Positions 24,936 through 38,178 of a DNA stretch of 64,000 bases are shown here, one piece after another. The notes beneath the pieces were generated by a model. It was not told the origin of the DNA, made no database searches, and saw only the letters and a program-made list of their open reading frames with translations. Location of the stretch: positions 59,174,920 through 59,238,919 of the forward strand of contig OX352765.1 of the NCBI GenBank assembly GCA_947095585.1, in the 5' to 3' direction. This DNA comes from Nephrocerus scutellatus (Eukaryota > Arthropoda > Insecta > Diptera > Pipunculidae). Position numbers and translations under genes: made by a program. Numbering within the stretch: position 1 is the stretch's first letter; each line of letters opens with the position of its first letter.

Positions 24936-25523
24936 GCGATAAGTGCTGTTAGGCATGCTCTGATTGTCTAACGTAGTACTAGCCCTTTATAGCTTATGAC
25001 ACGAACTTTCTAATGAAGGTATAATTTAATCTTAACATTTAAATTCTGCCCCACTAACATATCAGAAACCTTCAAAAATTTTGTACCCAACATTGCGATA
25101 AGATAGGCTTGCTCTAATGATGGTATTATTTAATCATAAAATTTAAATCCTGCCCCACTAACAAATCAGAATCCACCAACAATTTATAAAATTTAGTACC
25201 CAACATTTTCGTTAATTGCTATAAGTCCCGTTAGGCATGCTCTGATTGTCTAACATAGTACTAGCCTTTTATAGCTTATGATACGAGCTTTCTAATGATG
25301 GTATTATTTGATCATAAAATTCAAATCTTACCCCACTATCAAATCAGAAACCTACAACAATTTATAAAATGTAGTACCCAACATTTTCTTTAATTGCGAT
25401 AAGACTCGTTAGGCTTGCTCTAATGATGGTATTAGTTAATCATAAAATTTAATTCCTGCCCAACTAACAAATCAGAAACCACAAACAAGTTATAAAATTT
25501 AGTAACCAACATTTTCGTTAATT
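24936..25523 (+). repeat. 588-bp higher-order unit
   Basis: Monomers start at 24,936, 25,095, 25,218 and 25,396: lengths 159, 123, 178 and 128 bp. It shares the rare GATAAGTGCTGTTAGG start with the units at 29,111 and 32,565. Confidence 0.9.
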
Positions 25524-26116
25524 GCAATAAGTCCCGTTAGGCTTGCTCTGATTGTCTAACGTAGTACTAGCCCTTTATAGCTTATGATACGAACTTTCTA
25601 ATGAAGGTATAATTTAATCTTAACATTTAAATTCTGCCCCACTAACATATCAGAAACCTTCAAAAATTTTGTACCCAACATTGCGATAAGACTCGTTTGG
25701 CTTGCTCTAATGATGGTATTATTTAATCATAAAATTTAAATCCTGCCCCACTAACAAATCAGAATCCACCAACAATTTATAAAATTTAGTACCCAACATT
25801 TTCGTTAATTGCTATAAGTCCCGTTAGGCATGCTCTGATTGTCTAACATAGTACTAGCCTTTTATAGCTTATGATACGAGCTTTCTAATGATGGTATTAT
25901 TTGATCATAAAATTCAAATCTTACCCCACTATCAAATCAGAAACCTACAACAATTTATAAAATGTAGTACCCAACATTTTCTTTAATTGCGATAAGACTC
26001 GTTAGGCTTGCTCTAATGATGGTATTAGTTAATCATAAAATTTAATTCCTGTCCAACTAACAAATCAGAAACCACAAACAAGTTATAAAATTTAGTAACC
26101 AACATTTTCGTTAATT
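25524..26116 (+). repeat. 593-bp higher-order unit
   Basis: Monomers start at 25,524, 25,683, 25,811 and 25,989: lengths 159, 128, 178 and 128 bp. It begins with GCAATAAGTCCCG rather than GCGATAAGTCCTG, a chimeric start implying the unit boundary itself was a crossover point. CTAGCCTTTTATAGC recurs at exactly 593 bp (25,261 and 25,854). Confidence 0.88.
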
Positions 26117-26213
26117 GCAATAAGTCCCGTTAGGCTTGCTCTGGTTTTCCATTATGTTACCAGTCTTTCATAGCATATGACATGAGCTTTCTAATAATGG
26201 TAATATTTAATCA

Positions 26214-29200
26214 TAAAATTTAAATCCTGACCCACTAACATATCAGGAACCTACAACAATTTATAAAATGTTGTACCCAAATTTTTCTTTAATTACTTTA
26301 AATACCGTTAGGCTTGCTCTGATTGTCCAACATAATACTAGCCTTTTATAGCTCATGACACGAGCTTTCCGACGATGGTAATTCTTGTTCATAAAAATTA
26401 AACGTTGCCCCACTATCAAATCAAAACCTTCCAAAAAAATTTTAATTTTAGTACCCAACTTTTTCTTTAATTGCGATAAGTCCCGTTAGGCTTGCTCTGA
26501 TTTTCCAACAGGTTTCTAGCCTTTCATAGCCTATGACACGTGCTTTCTCCTGGTGGTAATACTTGGTCATAAAATTCAATTCTTGCCCCACTATCAAACA
26601 AAAACCTCCAACAATTTATACAATTTAGTACCCAACATTTTATTTAATTGCGATAGGTCCCGTAGGCTTGCACTGATTTTCGAACATAGTACCAGCCTTT
26701 TATAGCCCCGGTAGGCTTGCTTTAATTGCATTGTATCTAGCCTTTCATAGCCTATGACACGTACTTTCTAAGGGTGGTAATATTTGATCATAAAATTAAA
26801 ATCTTGCCTCACTATCAAACAAAGTCCCGTTAGGCTTGCTCTGATTGTCTAACATGGTACTAGCCCTTTATAGCTTATAACACGAATTTTCTAATGAAGG
26901 TACAATTTAATTTTAAAATTTAATTCCTGCCCCACTAACATATCAGAAACCTTCAAAAATTTATAAAATTTTGTACGAAATATTTTCTTTAATTGCTCTA
27001 ATGATGGTATTATTTAATCATAAAATTTAAATCCTGCCCCCCACTAACAAATCAGAAACCACCAACAATTTATAAAATTGAGTACCCAACATTTACGTTA
27101 ATTGCGATAAGTCCCGTTAGGCATGCTCTGATTGTCTAACATAGTACTAGCCCTTTATAGCTTATGACACGAACTTTCTAATGAAGGTATTATTTAATCT
27201 TAAAATTTAAATCCTGCCCCACTAACATATCAGAAACCTTCAAAAATTTATAAAATTGTTTACCCAACATTTTCTTTAATTGCGATAAGTCCCGTTAGGC
27301 TTGCTCTGATTTTCCAACATAGTATTAGCCTTTCATAGCCTATGACACGTGCTTTCTAAAGGTCGTAATATTTGATCATAAAATTAAAATCATGCCACCC
27401 TATAGCTTATGACACGAGCTTTCCCACGATAGCAATACTTAATCCTACATTTCAATTCTGATCCCACTATCAAATCAAAACCTACAACAATTTTAAAATT
27501 TAGTAACATTTTCTTTATTTGCGATAAGTCCCGTTAGGCTTGCTCTGATTTTCCAACAGGTTTCTAGCCTTTCATTGCCTATGACACGTGCTTTCTAAAG
27601 GTGGTAATATTTGATCTTAAATTAAAATCTTGCCACACTATCACACAAAAAACCTCCAAATTTTTTTTCAAATTTAATACCCACATTTTTCTTTAATTAC
27701 GATTAGTCCCGTTTGGCTTGCTCTGATTTTCCAACATAGTTATATAATTTATAGCTTATGACACGAGCATCCTAATGATTGTATTATTTAATCATAAAAT
27801 TTAAATCCTGCCCCACAAACAAATCAGAAACCACCAACAATTAATAAAATTTAGTACCCAACATTTTCGTTAATTGCGATAAGTCCTCTTAGGCATGCTC
27901 TGATTGTCTAACGTAGTACTAGCCCTTTATAGCTTATGACACGAACTTTCTAATGAAGGTATAATTTAATCTTAACATTTAAATTCTGCCCCACTAACAT
28001 ATCAGAAACCTTCAAAAGTTTTGTACCCAACATTGCGATAAGACTCGTTAGGCTTGCTCTAATGATGGTATTATTTAATCATAAAATTTAAATCCTGCCC
28101 CACTAACAAATCAGAATCCACCAACAATTTATAAAATTTAGTACCCAACATTTTCGTTAATTGCTATAAGTCCCGTTAGGCATGCTCTGATTGTCTAACA
28201 TAGCACTAGCCCTTTATAGCTTATGACACGAACTTTCTAATGAAGGTATAATTTAATCTTAACATTTAAATTCTGCCCCACTAACATATCAGAAACCTTC
28301 AAAAATGTTGTACCCAACATTGCGATAAGACTCGTTAGGCTTGCTCTAATGATGGTATTATTTAATCATAAAATTTAAATCCTGCCCCACTAACAAATCA
28401 GAAACCACCAACAATTTTTAAAATTTAGTACCCAACATTTTCTTTATTTGCGATAAGTCCCGTTAGGCTTGCTCTGATTTTCCAACAGGTTTCTAGCCTT
28501 TCATTGCCTATGACACGTGCTTTCTAATGGTGGTAACATTTGATCTTAAATTAAAATCTTGCCACACTATCACACAAAAAACCTCCAAAAATTTTTTAAA
28601 ATTTAATACCCACATTTTTCTTTAATTACGATTAGTCCCGTTTGGCTTGCTCTGATTTTCCAACATAGTTATATCATTTATAGCTTATGACACGAGCATT
28701 CTAATGATGGTATTATTTAATCATAAAATTTAAATCCTGCCCCACTAACAAATCAGAATCCACCAACAATTTATAAAATTTAGTACCCAACATTTTCGTT
28801 AATTGCTATAAGTCCCGTTAGGCATGCTCTGATTGTCTAACATAGCACTAGCCCTTTATAGATTATGACACGAATTTTCTAATGAAGGTATTATTTAATC
28901 TTAAAATTTAAATCCTGCCCCACTAACATATCATAAACCTTCAAAAATGTATAAAATGTTGTACCCAACATTTTCTTTAATTGCGATAAGACTCGTTAGG
29001 CTTGCTCTAATGATGGTATTAGTTAATCATAAAATTTAAATCCTGCCCAACTAACAAATCAGAAACCACAAACAAGTTATAAAATTTAGTACCCAACATT
29101 TTCGTTAATTGCGATAAGTGCTGTTAGGCATGCTCTGATTGTCTAACGTAGTACTAGCCCTTTATAGCTTATGACACGAACTTTCTAATGAAGGTATAAT

Positions 29201-29489
29201 TTAATCTTAACATTTAAATTCTGCCCCACTAACATATCAGAAACCTTCAAAAATTTTGTACCCAACATTGCGATAAGATAGGCTTGCTCTAATGATGGTA
29301 TTATTTAATCATAAAATTTAAATCCTGCCCCACTAACAAATCAGAATCCACCAACAATTTATAAAATTTAGTACCCAACATTTTCGTTAATTGCTATAAG
29401 TCCCGTTAGGCATGCTCTGATTGTCTAACATAGCACTAGCCCTTTATAGATTATGACACGAATTTTCTAATGAAGGTATTATTTAATCT
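26214..29489 (+). repeat. 3,276-bp tandem duplication, copy 1
   Basis: The landmarks I checked up to about 29.0 kb recur at +3,276 (26,221/29,497, 26,261/29,537, 28,017/31,293); beyond that the offset is +3,454. It opens with a TACTTTAAATACCG monomer, followed by the fused-monomer module (26.46-27.88 kb), short-monomer runs, and a partial 588-type unit from 29,111. Compared with copy 2 it has private changes such as TTTAATTGCATTGTATC near 26,731. The left boundary is set where AATCATAAAATT (26,210) and AATCTTAAAATT (29,486) diverge. Confidence 0.9.
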
Positions 29490-32400
29490 TAAAATTTAAA
29501 TCCTGACCCACTAACATATCAGGAACCTACAACAATTTATAAAATGTTGTACCCAAATTTTTCTTTAATTACTTTAAATACCGTTAGGCTTGCTCTGATT
29601 GTCCAACATAATACTAGCCTTTTATAGCTCATGACACGAGCTTTCCGACGATGGTAATTCTTGTTCATAAAAATTAAACGTTGCCCCACTATCAAATCAA
29701 AACCTTCCAAAAAAATTTTAATTTTAGTACCCAACTTTTTCTTTAATTGCGATAAGTCCCGTTAGGCTTGCTCTGATTTTCCAACAGGTTTCTAGCCTTT
29801 CATAGCCTATGACACGTGCTTTCTCCTGGTGGTAATACTTGGTCATAAAATTCAATTCTTGCCCCACTATCAAACAAAAACCTCCAACAATTTATACAAT
29901 TTAGTACCCAACATTTTATTTAATTGCGATAGGTCCCGTAGGCTTGCACTGATTTTCGAACATAGTACCAGCCTTTTATAGCCCCGGTAGGCTTGCTCTA
30001 ATTGCATTGTTACTAGCCTTTCATAGCCTATGACACGTACTTTCTAAGGGTGGTAATATTTGATCATAAAATTAAAATCTTGCCTCACTATCAAACAAAG
30101 TCCCGTTAGGCTTGCTCTGATTGTCTAACATAGTACTAGCCCTTTATAGCTTATAACACGAATTTTCTAATGAAGGTACAATTTAATTTTAAAATTTAAT
30201 TCCTGCCCCACTAACATATCAGAAACCTTCAAAAATTTATAAAATTTTGTACGAAATATTTTCTTTAATTGCTCTAATGATGGTATTATTTAATCATAAA
30301 ATTTAAATCCTGCCCCCCACTAACAAATCAGAAACCACCAACAATTTATAAAATTGAGTACCCAACATTTACGTTAATTGCGATAAGTCCCGTTAGGCAT
30401 GCTCTGATTGTCTAACATAGTACTAGCCCTTTATAGCTTATGACACGAACTTTCTAATGAAGGTATTATTTAATCTTAAAATTTAAATCCTGCCCCACTA
30501 ACATATCAGAAACCTTCAAAAATTTATAAAATTGTTTACCCAACATTTTCTTTAATTGCGATAAGTCCCGTTAGGCTTGCTCTGATTTTCCAACATAGTA
30601 TTAGCCTTTCATAGCCTATGACACGTGCTTTCTAAAGGTCGTAATATTTGATCATAAAATTAAAATCATGCCACCCTATAGCTTATGACACGAGCTTTCC
30701 CACGATAGCAATACTTAATCCTACATTTCAATTCTGATCCCACTATCAAATCAAAACCTACAACAATTTTAAAATTTAGTAACATTTTCTTTATTTGCGA
30801 TAAGTCCCGTTAGGCTTGCTCTGATTTTCCAACAGGTTTCTAGCCTTTCATTGCCTATGACACGTGCTTTCTAAAGGTGGTAATATTTGATCTTAAATTA
30901 AAATCTTGCCACACTATCACACAAAAAACCTCCAAATTTTTTTTCAAATTTAATACCCACATTTTTCTTTAATTACGATTAGTCCCGTTTGGCTTGCTCT
31001 GATTTTCCAACATAGTTATATAATTTATAGCTTATGACACGAGCATTCTAATGATTGTATTATTTAATCATAAAATTTAAATCCTGCCCCACAAACAAAT
31101 CAGAAACCACCAACAATTAATAAAATTTAGTACCCAACATTTTCGTTAATTGCGATAAGTCCTCTTAGGCATGCTCTGATTGTCTAACGTAGTACTAGCC
31201 CTTTATAGCTTATGACACGAACTTTCTAATGAAGGTATAATTTAATCTTAACATTTAAATTCTGCCCCACTAACATATCAGAAACCTTCAAAAGTTTTGT
31301 ACCCAACATTGCGATAAGACTCGTTAGGCTTGCTCTAATGATGGTATTATTTAATCATAAAATTTAAATCCTGCCCCACTAACAAATCAGAATCCACCAA
31401 CAATTTATAAAATTTAGTACCCAACATTTTCGTTAATTGCTATAAGTCCCGTTAGGCATGCTCTGATTGTCTAACATAGCACTAGCCCTTTATAGCTTAT
31501 GACACGAACTTTCTAATGAAGGTATAATTTAATCTTAACATTTAAATTCTGCCCCACTAACATATCAGAAACCTTCAAAAATGTTGTACCCAACATTGCG
31601 ATAAGACTCGTTAGGCTTGCTCTAATGATGGTATTATTTAATCATAAAATTTAAATCCTGCCCCACTAACAAATCAGAAACCACCAACAATTTTTAAAAT
31701 TTAGTACCCAACATTTTCTTTATTTGCGATAAGTCCCGTTAGGCTTGCTCTGATTTTCCAACAGGTTTCTAGCCTTTCATTGCCTATGACACGTGCTTTC
31801 TAATGGTGGTAACATTTGATCTTAAATTAAAATCTTGCCACACTATCACACAAAAAACCTCCAAAAATTTTTTAAAATTTAATACCCACATTTTTCTTTA
31901 ATTACGATTAGTCCCGTTTGGCTTGCTCTGATTTTCCAACATAGTTATATCATTTATAGCTTATGACACGAGCATTCTAATGATGGTATTATTTAATCAT
32001 AAAATTTAAATCCTGCCCCACTAACAAATCAGAATCCACCAACAATTTATAAAATTTAGTACCCAACATTTTCGTTAATTGCTATAAGTCCCGTTAGGCA
32101 TGCTCTGATTGTCTAACATAGCACTAGCCCTTTATAGATTATGACACGAATTTTCTAATGAAGGTATTATTTAATCTTAAAATTTAAATCCTGCCCCACT
32201 AACATATCATAAACCTTCAAAAATGTATAAAATGTTGTACCCAACATTTTCTTTAATTGCGATAAGACTCGTTAGGCTTGCTCTAATGATGGTATTAGTT
32301 AATCATAAAATTTAAATCCTGCCCAACTAACAAATCAGAAACCACAAACAAGTTATAAAATTTAGTAACCAACATTTTCGTTAATTGCTATAAGTCCCGT

Positions 32401-32943
32401 TAGGCATGCTCTGATTGTCTAACATAGCACTAGCCCTTTATAGCTTATGACACGAATTTTCTAATGAAGGTATTATTTAATCTTAAAATTTAAATCCTGT
32501 CCAACTAACAAATCAGAAACCACAAACAAGTTATAAAATTTAGTACCCAACATTTTCGTTAATTGCGATAAGTGCTGTTAGGCATGCTCTGATTGTCTAA
32601 CGTAGTACTAGCCCTTTATAGCTTATGACACGAACTTTCTAATGAAGGTATAATTTAATCTTAACATTTAAATTCTGCCCCACTAACATATCAGAAACCT
32701 TCAAAAATTTTGTACCCAACATTGCGATAAGATAGGCTTGCTCTAATGATGGTATTATTTAATCATAAAATTTAAATCCTGCCCCACTAACAAATCAGAA
32801 TCCACCAACAATTTATAAAATTTAGTACCCAACATTTTCGTTAATTGCTATAAGTCCCGTTAGGCATGCTCTGATTGTCTAACATAGCACTAGCCCTTTA
32901 TAGATTATGACACGAATTTTCTAATGAAGGTATTATTTAATCT
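29490..32943 (+). repeat. 3,276-bp tandem duplication, copy 2 (3,454 bp)
   Basis: Near-identical to copy 1, but from about 32.4 kb the offset becomes 3,454, exactly 178 more. One full monomer (GCTATAAGTCCC, with AATCCTGTCCAACTAAC) is present here and absent from copy 1. This indicates gain or loss of a single repeat after the large duplication. Confidence 0.9.
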
Positions 32944-33152
32944 TAAAATTTAAATCCTGCCCCACTAACATATCAGAAACCTTCAAAAATGTATAAAATG
33001 TTGTACCCAACATTTTCTTTAATTGCGATAAGACTCGTTAGGCTTGCTCTAATGATGGTATTAGTTAATCATAAAATTTAAATCCTGCCCAACTAACAAA
33101 TCAGAAACCACAAACAAGTTATAAAATTTAGTAACCAACATTTTAGTTAATT
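32565..33152 (+). repeat. 588-bp higher-order unit
   Basis: Monomers start at 32,565, 32,724, 32,847 and 33,025: lengths 159, 123, 178 and 128 bp. It straddles the end of the 3,276-bp copy 2 and the next block, so the duplication edge lies inside a higher-order unit. Confidence 0.9.
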
Positions 33153-33745
33153 GCGATAAGTCCTGTTAGGCATGCTCTGATTGTCTAACGTAGTACTAGC
33201 CCTTTATAGCTTATGATACGAACTTTCTAATGAAGGTATAATTTAATCTTAACATTTAAATTCTGCCCCACTAACATATCAGAAACCTTCAAAAATTTTG
33301 TACCCAACATTGCGATAAGACTCGTTTGGCTTGCTCTAATGATGGTATTATTTAATCATAAAATTTAAATCCTGCCCCACTAACAAATCAGAATCCACCA
33401 ACAATTTATAAAATTTAGTACCCAACATTTTCGTTAATTGCTATAAGTCCCGTTAGGCATGCTCTGATTGTCTAACATAGTACTAGCCTTTTATAGCTTA
33501 TGATACGAGCTTTCTAATGATGGTATTATTTGATCATAAAATTCAAATCTTACCCCACTATCAAATCAGAAACCTACAACAATTTATAAAATGTAGTACC
33601 CAACATTTTCTTTAATTGCGATAAGACTCGTTAGGCTTGCTCTAATGATGGTATTAGTTAATCATAAAATTTAAATCCTGCCCAACTAACAAATCAGAAA
33701 CCACAAACAAGTTATAAAATTTAGTAACCAACATTTTCGTTAATT
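33153..33745 (+). repeat. 593-bp higher-order unit
   Basis: Monomers start at 33,153, 33,312, 33,440 and 33,618: lengths 159, 128, 178 and 128 bp. It follows the 588-bp unit as at 10,593/11,181, and the next monomer again starts GCAATAAGTCCC. Confidence 0.9.
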
Positions 33746-35295
33746 GCAATAAGTCCCGTTAGGCTTGCTCTGGTTTTCCATTATGTTACCAGTCTTTCAT
33801 AGCATATGACATGAGCTTTCTAATAATGGTAATATTTAATCATAAAATTTAAATCCTGACCCACTAACATATCAGGAACCTACAACAATTTATAAAATGT
33901 TGTACCCAAATTTTTCTTTAATTACTTTAAATACCGTTAGGCTTGCTCTGATTGTCCAACATAATACTAGCCTTTTATAGCTCATGACACGAGCTTTCCA
34001 ACGATGGTAATTCTTTATCATAAAAATTAAATGTTGCCCCACTATCAAATCAAAACCTTCAAAAAAATTTTAAATTTAGTCCCCAACATTTTATTTAATT
34101 GCGATAGGTCCCGTTAGGCTTGCTCTAATTGTCCAACATTGACATTTCTTTCATAGCCTATGACACGTGCACTCTAAGGGTCGTAATATTTGATCATAAA
34201 ATTAAAACCTTGCCACACTGTAGCTTATGACACGAGCTTTCCCACGATGGCAATACTTGATCATACATTATAATTCTGATCCCACTATCAAACAAAAAAC
34301 CTCCCACAAATTATAAAATTTAGTACCCAACATTTTCTTTAATTGCGATAAGTCCCGGTAGGCTTGCTCTGATTGTCCAACATTGACAATTCTTTCATAG
34401 CCTATGACACGTGCTTTCTAAAGGTCGTAATATTTGATCATAAAATTAAAATCATACCACAATATAGCTTATGACACGAGCTTTCCCACGATAGCAATAT
34501 TTGATCCTACATTTCAATTCTGATCCCACTATCAAATCAAAACCTTCAACAATTTTTAAAATTTAGTACCCAACATTTACTTTAATTGCGATAAGTCCCG
34601 TTAGGCTTGCTCTGATTGTCTAACATAGTACTAGCCCTTTATAGCTTATGACACGAACTTTCTAATGAAGGTATTATTTAATCTTAAAATTTAAATCCTG
34701 CCCCACTAACATATCAGAAACCTTCAAAAATTTATAAAATTGTATACCCAGCATTTTTTTTAATTGCGATAAGTCCCGGTAGGCTTGCTCTAATCGTCAA
34801 CATGTTACTAGCCTTTCATAGCCTATGACACGTACTTTCTAAGGGTGGTAATATTTGATCATAAAATTAAAATCTTGTCGCACTATCAAACAAAAAACCT
34901 CAAAAAATTTATAAAATGTAATACCCACATTTTCTTTTAATTACGATTAGTCCCGTTAGGCTTGCTCTGATTGTCCAACATAGTACTAGCCTTTTATAGC
35001 TCATGACACGAGCTTTCCAACGATGGTAATTCTTGTTCATAAAAATTAAATGTTGCCCCACTATCAAATCAAAACCTTCAAAAAAAATTTAAATTTAGTC
35101 CCCAACATTTTATTTAATTGCGATAGGTCCCGTTAGGCTTGCTCTAATTGTCCAACATTGACATTTCTTTCATAGCCTATGACACGTGCACTCTAAGGGT
35201 CGTAATATTTGATCATAAAATTAAAACCTTGCCACACTGTAGCTTATGACACGAGCTTTCCCACGATGGCAATACTTGATCATACATTATAATTC
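33746..35295 (+). repeat. Block matching 11.8-13.08 kb with both long monomers intact
   Basis: Continues the match to 11.2-13.08 kb (offset 21,972, later 22,215). It contains an intact long pair at 34,101-34,587 (244 + 243 bp) where the 12-kb copy has collapsed. It ends at the same CATTATAATTC|TAAAAACAAATC junction (35,295/35,296). Confidence 0.85.
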
Positions 35296-35712
35296 TAAAA
35301 ACAAATCAGAAACCACCAACAATTTTTAAAATTTAGTACCCAACATTTTCTTTATTTGCGATAAGTCCCGTTAGGCTTGCTCTGAATTTCCAACAGGTTT
35401 CTAGCCTTTCATTGCCTATCTCACGTGCTTTCTAATGGTGGTAATATTTGATCCTAAATTAAAATCTTGCCACACTATCACACAAAAAACCTTCAAAAAA
35501 TTTTTAAAATTTAATACCCACATTTTTCTTTAATTACGATTAGTCCCGTTTGGCTTGCTCTGATTTTCCAACATAGTTATATCATTTATAGCTTATGACA
35601 CGAGCATTCTAATGATTGTATTATTTAATCATAAAATTTAAATCCTGCCCCACTAACAAATCAGAAACCACCAACAATTAATAAAATTTAGTACCCAACA
35701 TTTTCGTTAATT

Positions 35713-36300
35713 GCGATAAGTCCTGATAGGCATGCTCTGATTGTCTAACGTAGTACTACCCCTTTATAGCTTATGACACGAACTTTCTAATGAAGGTATA
35801 ATTTAATCTTAACATTTAAATTCTGCCCCACTAACATATCAGAAACCTTCAAAAATTTTGTACCCAACATTGCGATAAGATAGGCTTGCTCTAATGATGG
35901 TATTATTTAATCATAAAATTTAAATCCTGCCCCACTAACAAATCAGAATCCACCAACAATTTATAAAATTTAGTACCCAACATTTTCGTTAATTGCTATA
36001 AGTCCCGTTAGGCATGCTCTGATTGTCTAACATAGCACTAGCCCTTTATAGATTATGACACGAATTTTCTAATGAAGGTATTATTTAATCTTAAAATTTA
36101 AATCCTGCCCCACTAACATATCAGAAACCTTCAAAAATGTATAAAATGTTGTACCCAACATTTTCTTTAATTGCGATAAGACTCGTTAGGCTTGCTCTAA
36201 TGATGGTATTAGTTAATCATAAAATTTAAATCCTGCCCAACTAACAAATCAGAAACCACAAACAAGTTATAAAATTTAGTAACCAACATTTTCGTTAATT
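35713..36300 (+). repeat. 588-bp higher-order unit, tandem copy 1 of 3
   Basis: Monomers of 159 (35,713), 123 (35,872), 178 (35,995) and 128 bp (36,173). It carries the private GTACTACCCC variant (normally GTACTAGCCC). The start reads TCCTGATAGGCATG. Confidence 0.93.
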
Positions 36301-36888
36301 GCGATAAGTCCTGTTAGGCATGCTCTGATTGTCTAACGTAGTACTACCCCTTTATAGCTTATGACACGAACTTTCTAATGAAGGTATAATTTAATCTTAA
36401 CATTTAAATTCTGCCCCACTAACATATCAGAAACCTTCAAAAATTTTGTACCCAACATTGCGATAAGATAGGCTTGCTCTAATGATGGTATTATTTAATC
36501 ATAAAATTTAAATCCTGCCCCACTAACAAATCAGAATCCACCAACAATTTATAAAATTTAGTACCCAACATTTTCGTTAATTGCTATAAGTCCCGTTAGG
36601 CATGCTCTGATTGTCTAACATAGCACTAGCCCTTTATAGATTATGACACGAATTTTCTAATGAAGGTATTATTTAATCTTAAAATTTAAATCCTGCCCCA
36701 CTAACAAATCAGAAACCTTCAAAAATGTATAAAATGTTGTACCCAACATTTTCTTTAATTGCGATAAGACTCGTTAGGCTTGCTCTAATGATGGTATTAG
36801 TTAATCATAAAATTTAAATCCTGCCCAACTAACAAATCAGAAACCACAAACAAGTTATAAAATTTAGTAACCAACATTTTCGTTAATT
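36301..36888 (+). repeat. 588-bp higher-order unit, tandem copy 2 of 3
   Basis: The GTAGTACTACC marker recurs exactly 588 bp after copy 1 (35,751 and 36,339). Monomer lengths are the same. This copy has AACAAATCAGAAACCTTC where the others have AACATATCAG. Confidence 0.93.
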
Positions 36889-37476
36889 GCGATAAGTCCT
36901 GTTAGGCATGCTCTGATTGCCTAACGTAGTACTACCCCTTTATAGCTTATGACACGAACTTTCTAATGAAGGTATAATTTAATCTTAACATTTAAATTCT
37001 GCCCCACTAACATATCAGAAACCTTCAAAAATTTTGTACCCAACATTGCGATAAGATAGGCTTGCTCTAATGATGGTATTATTTAATCATAAAATTTAAA
37101 TCCTGCCCCACTAACAAATCAGAATCCACCAACAATTTATAAAATTTAGTACCCAACATTTTCGTTAATTGCTATAAGTCCCGTTAGGCGTGCTCTGATT
37201 GTCTAACATAGCACTAGCCCTTTATAGATTATGACACGAATTTTCTAATGAAGGTATTATTTAATCTTAAAATTTAAATCCTGCCCCACTAACATATCAG
37301 AAACCTTCAAAAATGTATAAAATGTTGTACCCAACATTTTCTTTAATTGCGATAAGACTCGTTAGGCTTGCTCTAATGATGGTATTAGTTAATCATAAAA
37401 TTTAAATCCTGCCCAACTAACAAATCAGAAACCACAAACAAGTTATAAAATTTAGTAACCAACATTTTCGTTAATT
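36889..37476 (+). repeat. 588-bp higher-order unit, tandem copy 3 of 3
   Basis: The GTAGTACTACC marker recurs again at 36,927 (+588). Private changes are GATTGCCTAACG and TTAGGCGTGC. Both are also found in the unit at 54,625-55,212, so that distant unit derives from this copy or a close sister. Confidence 0.93.
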
Positions 37477-38178
37477 GCGATAAATCCTGTTAGGCATGCT
37501 CTGATTGTCTAACGTAGTACTAGCCCTTTATAGCTTATGATACGAACTTTCTAATGAAGGTATAATTTAATCTTAACATTTAAATTCTGCCCCACTAACA
37601 TATCAGAAACCTTCAAAAATTTTGTACCCAACATTGCGATAAGACTCGTTAGGCTTGCTCTAATGATGATATTATTTAATCATAAAATTTAAATCCTGCC
37701 CCACTAACAAATCAGAATCCACCAACAATTTATAAAATTTAGTACCCAACATTTTCGTTAATTGCTATAAGTCCCGTTAGGCATGCTCTGATTGTCTAAC
37801 ATAGTACTAGCCTTTTATAGCTTATGATACGAGCTTTCTAATGAAGGTATAATTTAATCTTAACATTTAAATTCTGCCCCACTAACATATCAGAAACCTT
37901 CAAAAATTTTGTACCCAACATTGCGATAAGACTCGTTAGGCTTGCTCTAATGATGGTATTATTTGATCATAAAATTCAAATCTTACCCCACTATCAAATC
38001 AGAAACCTACAACAATTTATAAAATGTAGTACCCAACATTTTTTTTAATTGCGATAAGACTCGTTAGGCTTGCTCTAATGATGGTATTAGTTAATCATAA
38101 AATTTAAATCCTGCCCAACTAACAAATCAGAAACCACAAACAAGTTATAAAATTTAGTAACCAACATTTTCGTTAATT
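37477..38178 (+). repeat. 702-bp short-monomer run (159+128+159+128+128)
   Basis: Landmarks at 37,477, 37,636, 37,764, 37,923 and 38,051 give five shortened monomers and no full-length one. The 178-bp member of the 593 unit has been replaced by a 159-bp one. The identical arrangement is at 55,213-55,914, and the last three monomers are also at 13,143-13,557. Confidence 0.88.

Larger units (their letters stand above)
24117..26213 (+). repeat. Composite block related to 9.77-12 kb
   Basis: Landmarks match 9,777 onward at offset 14,344, including the rare TATCTCACGTGC variant near 24,640, until about 25.22 kb. The offset then becomes 13,750 because one higher-order unit is placed differently. 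The block contains 588- and 593-bp units in tandem and ends with a GGTTTTCCATTATG monomer before the 3,276-bp duplication begins. Confidence 0.8.
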
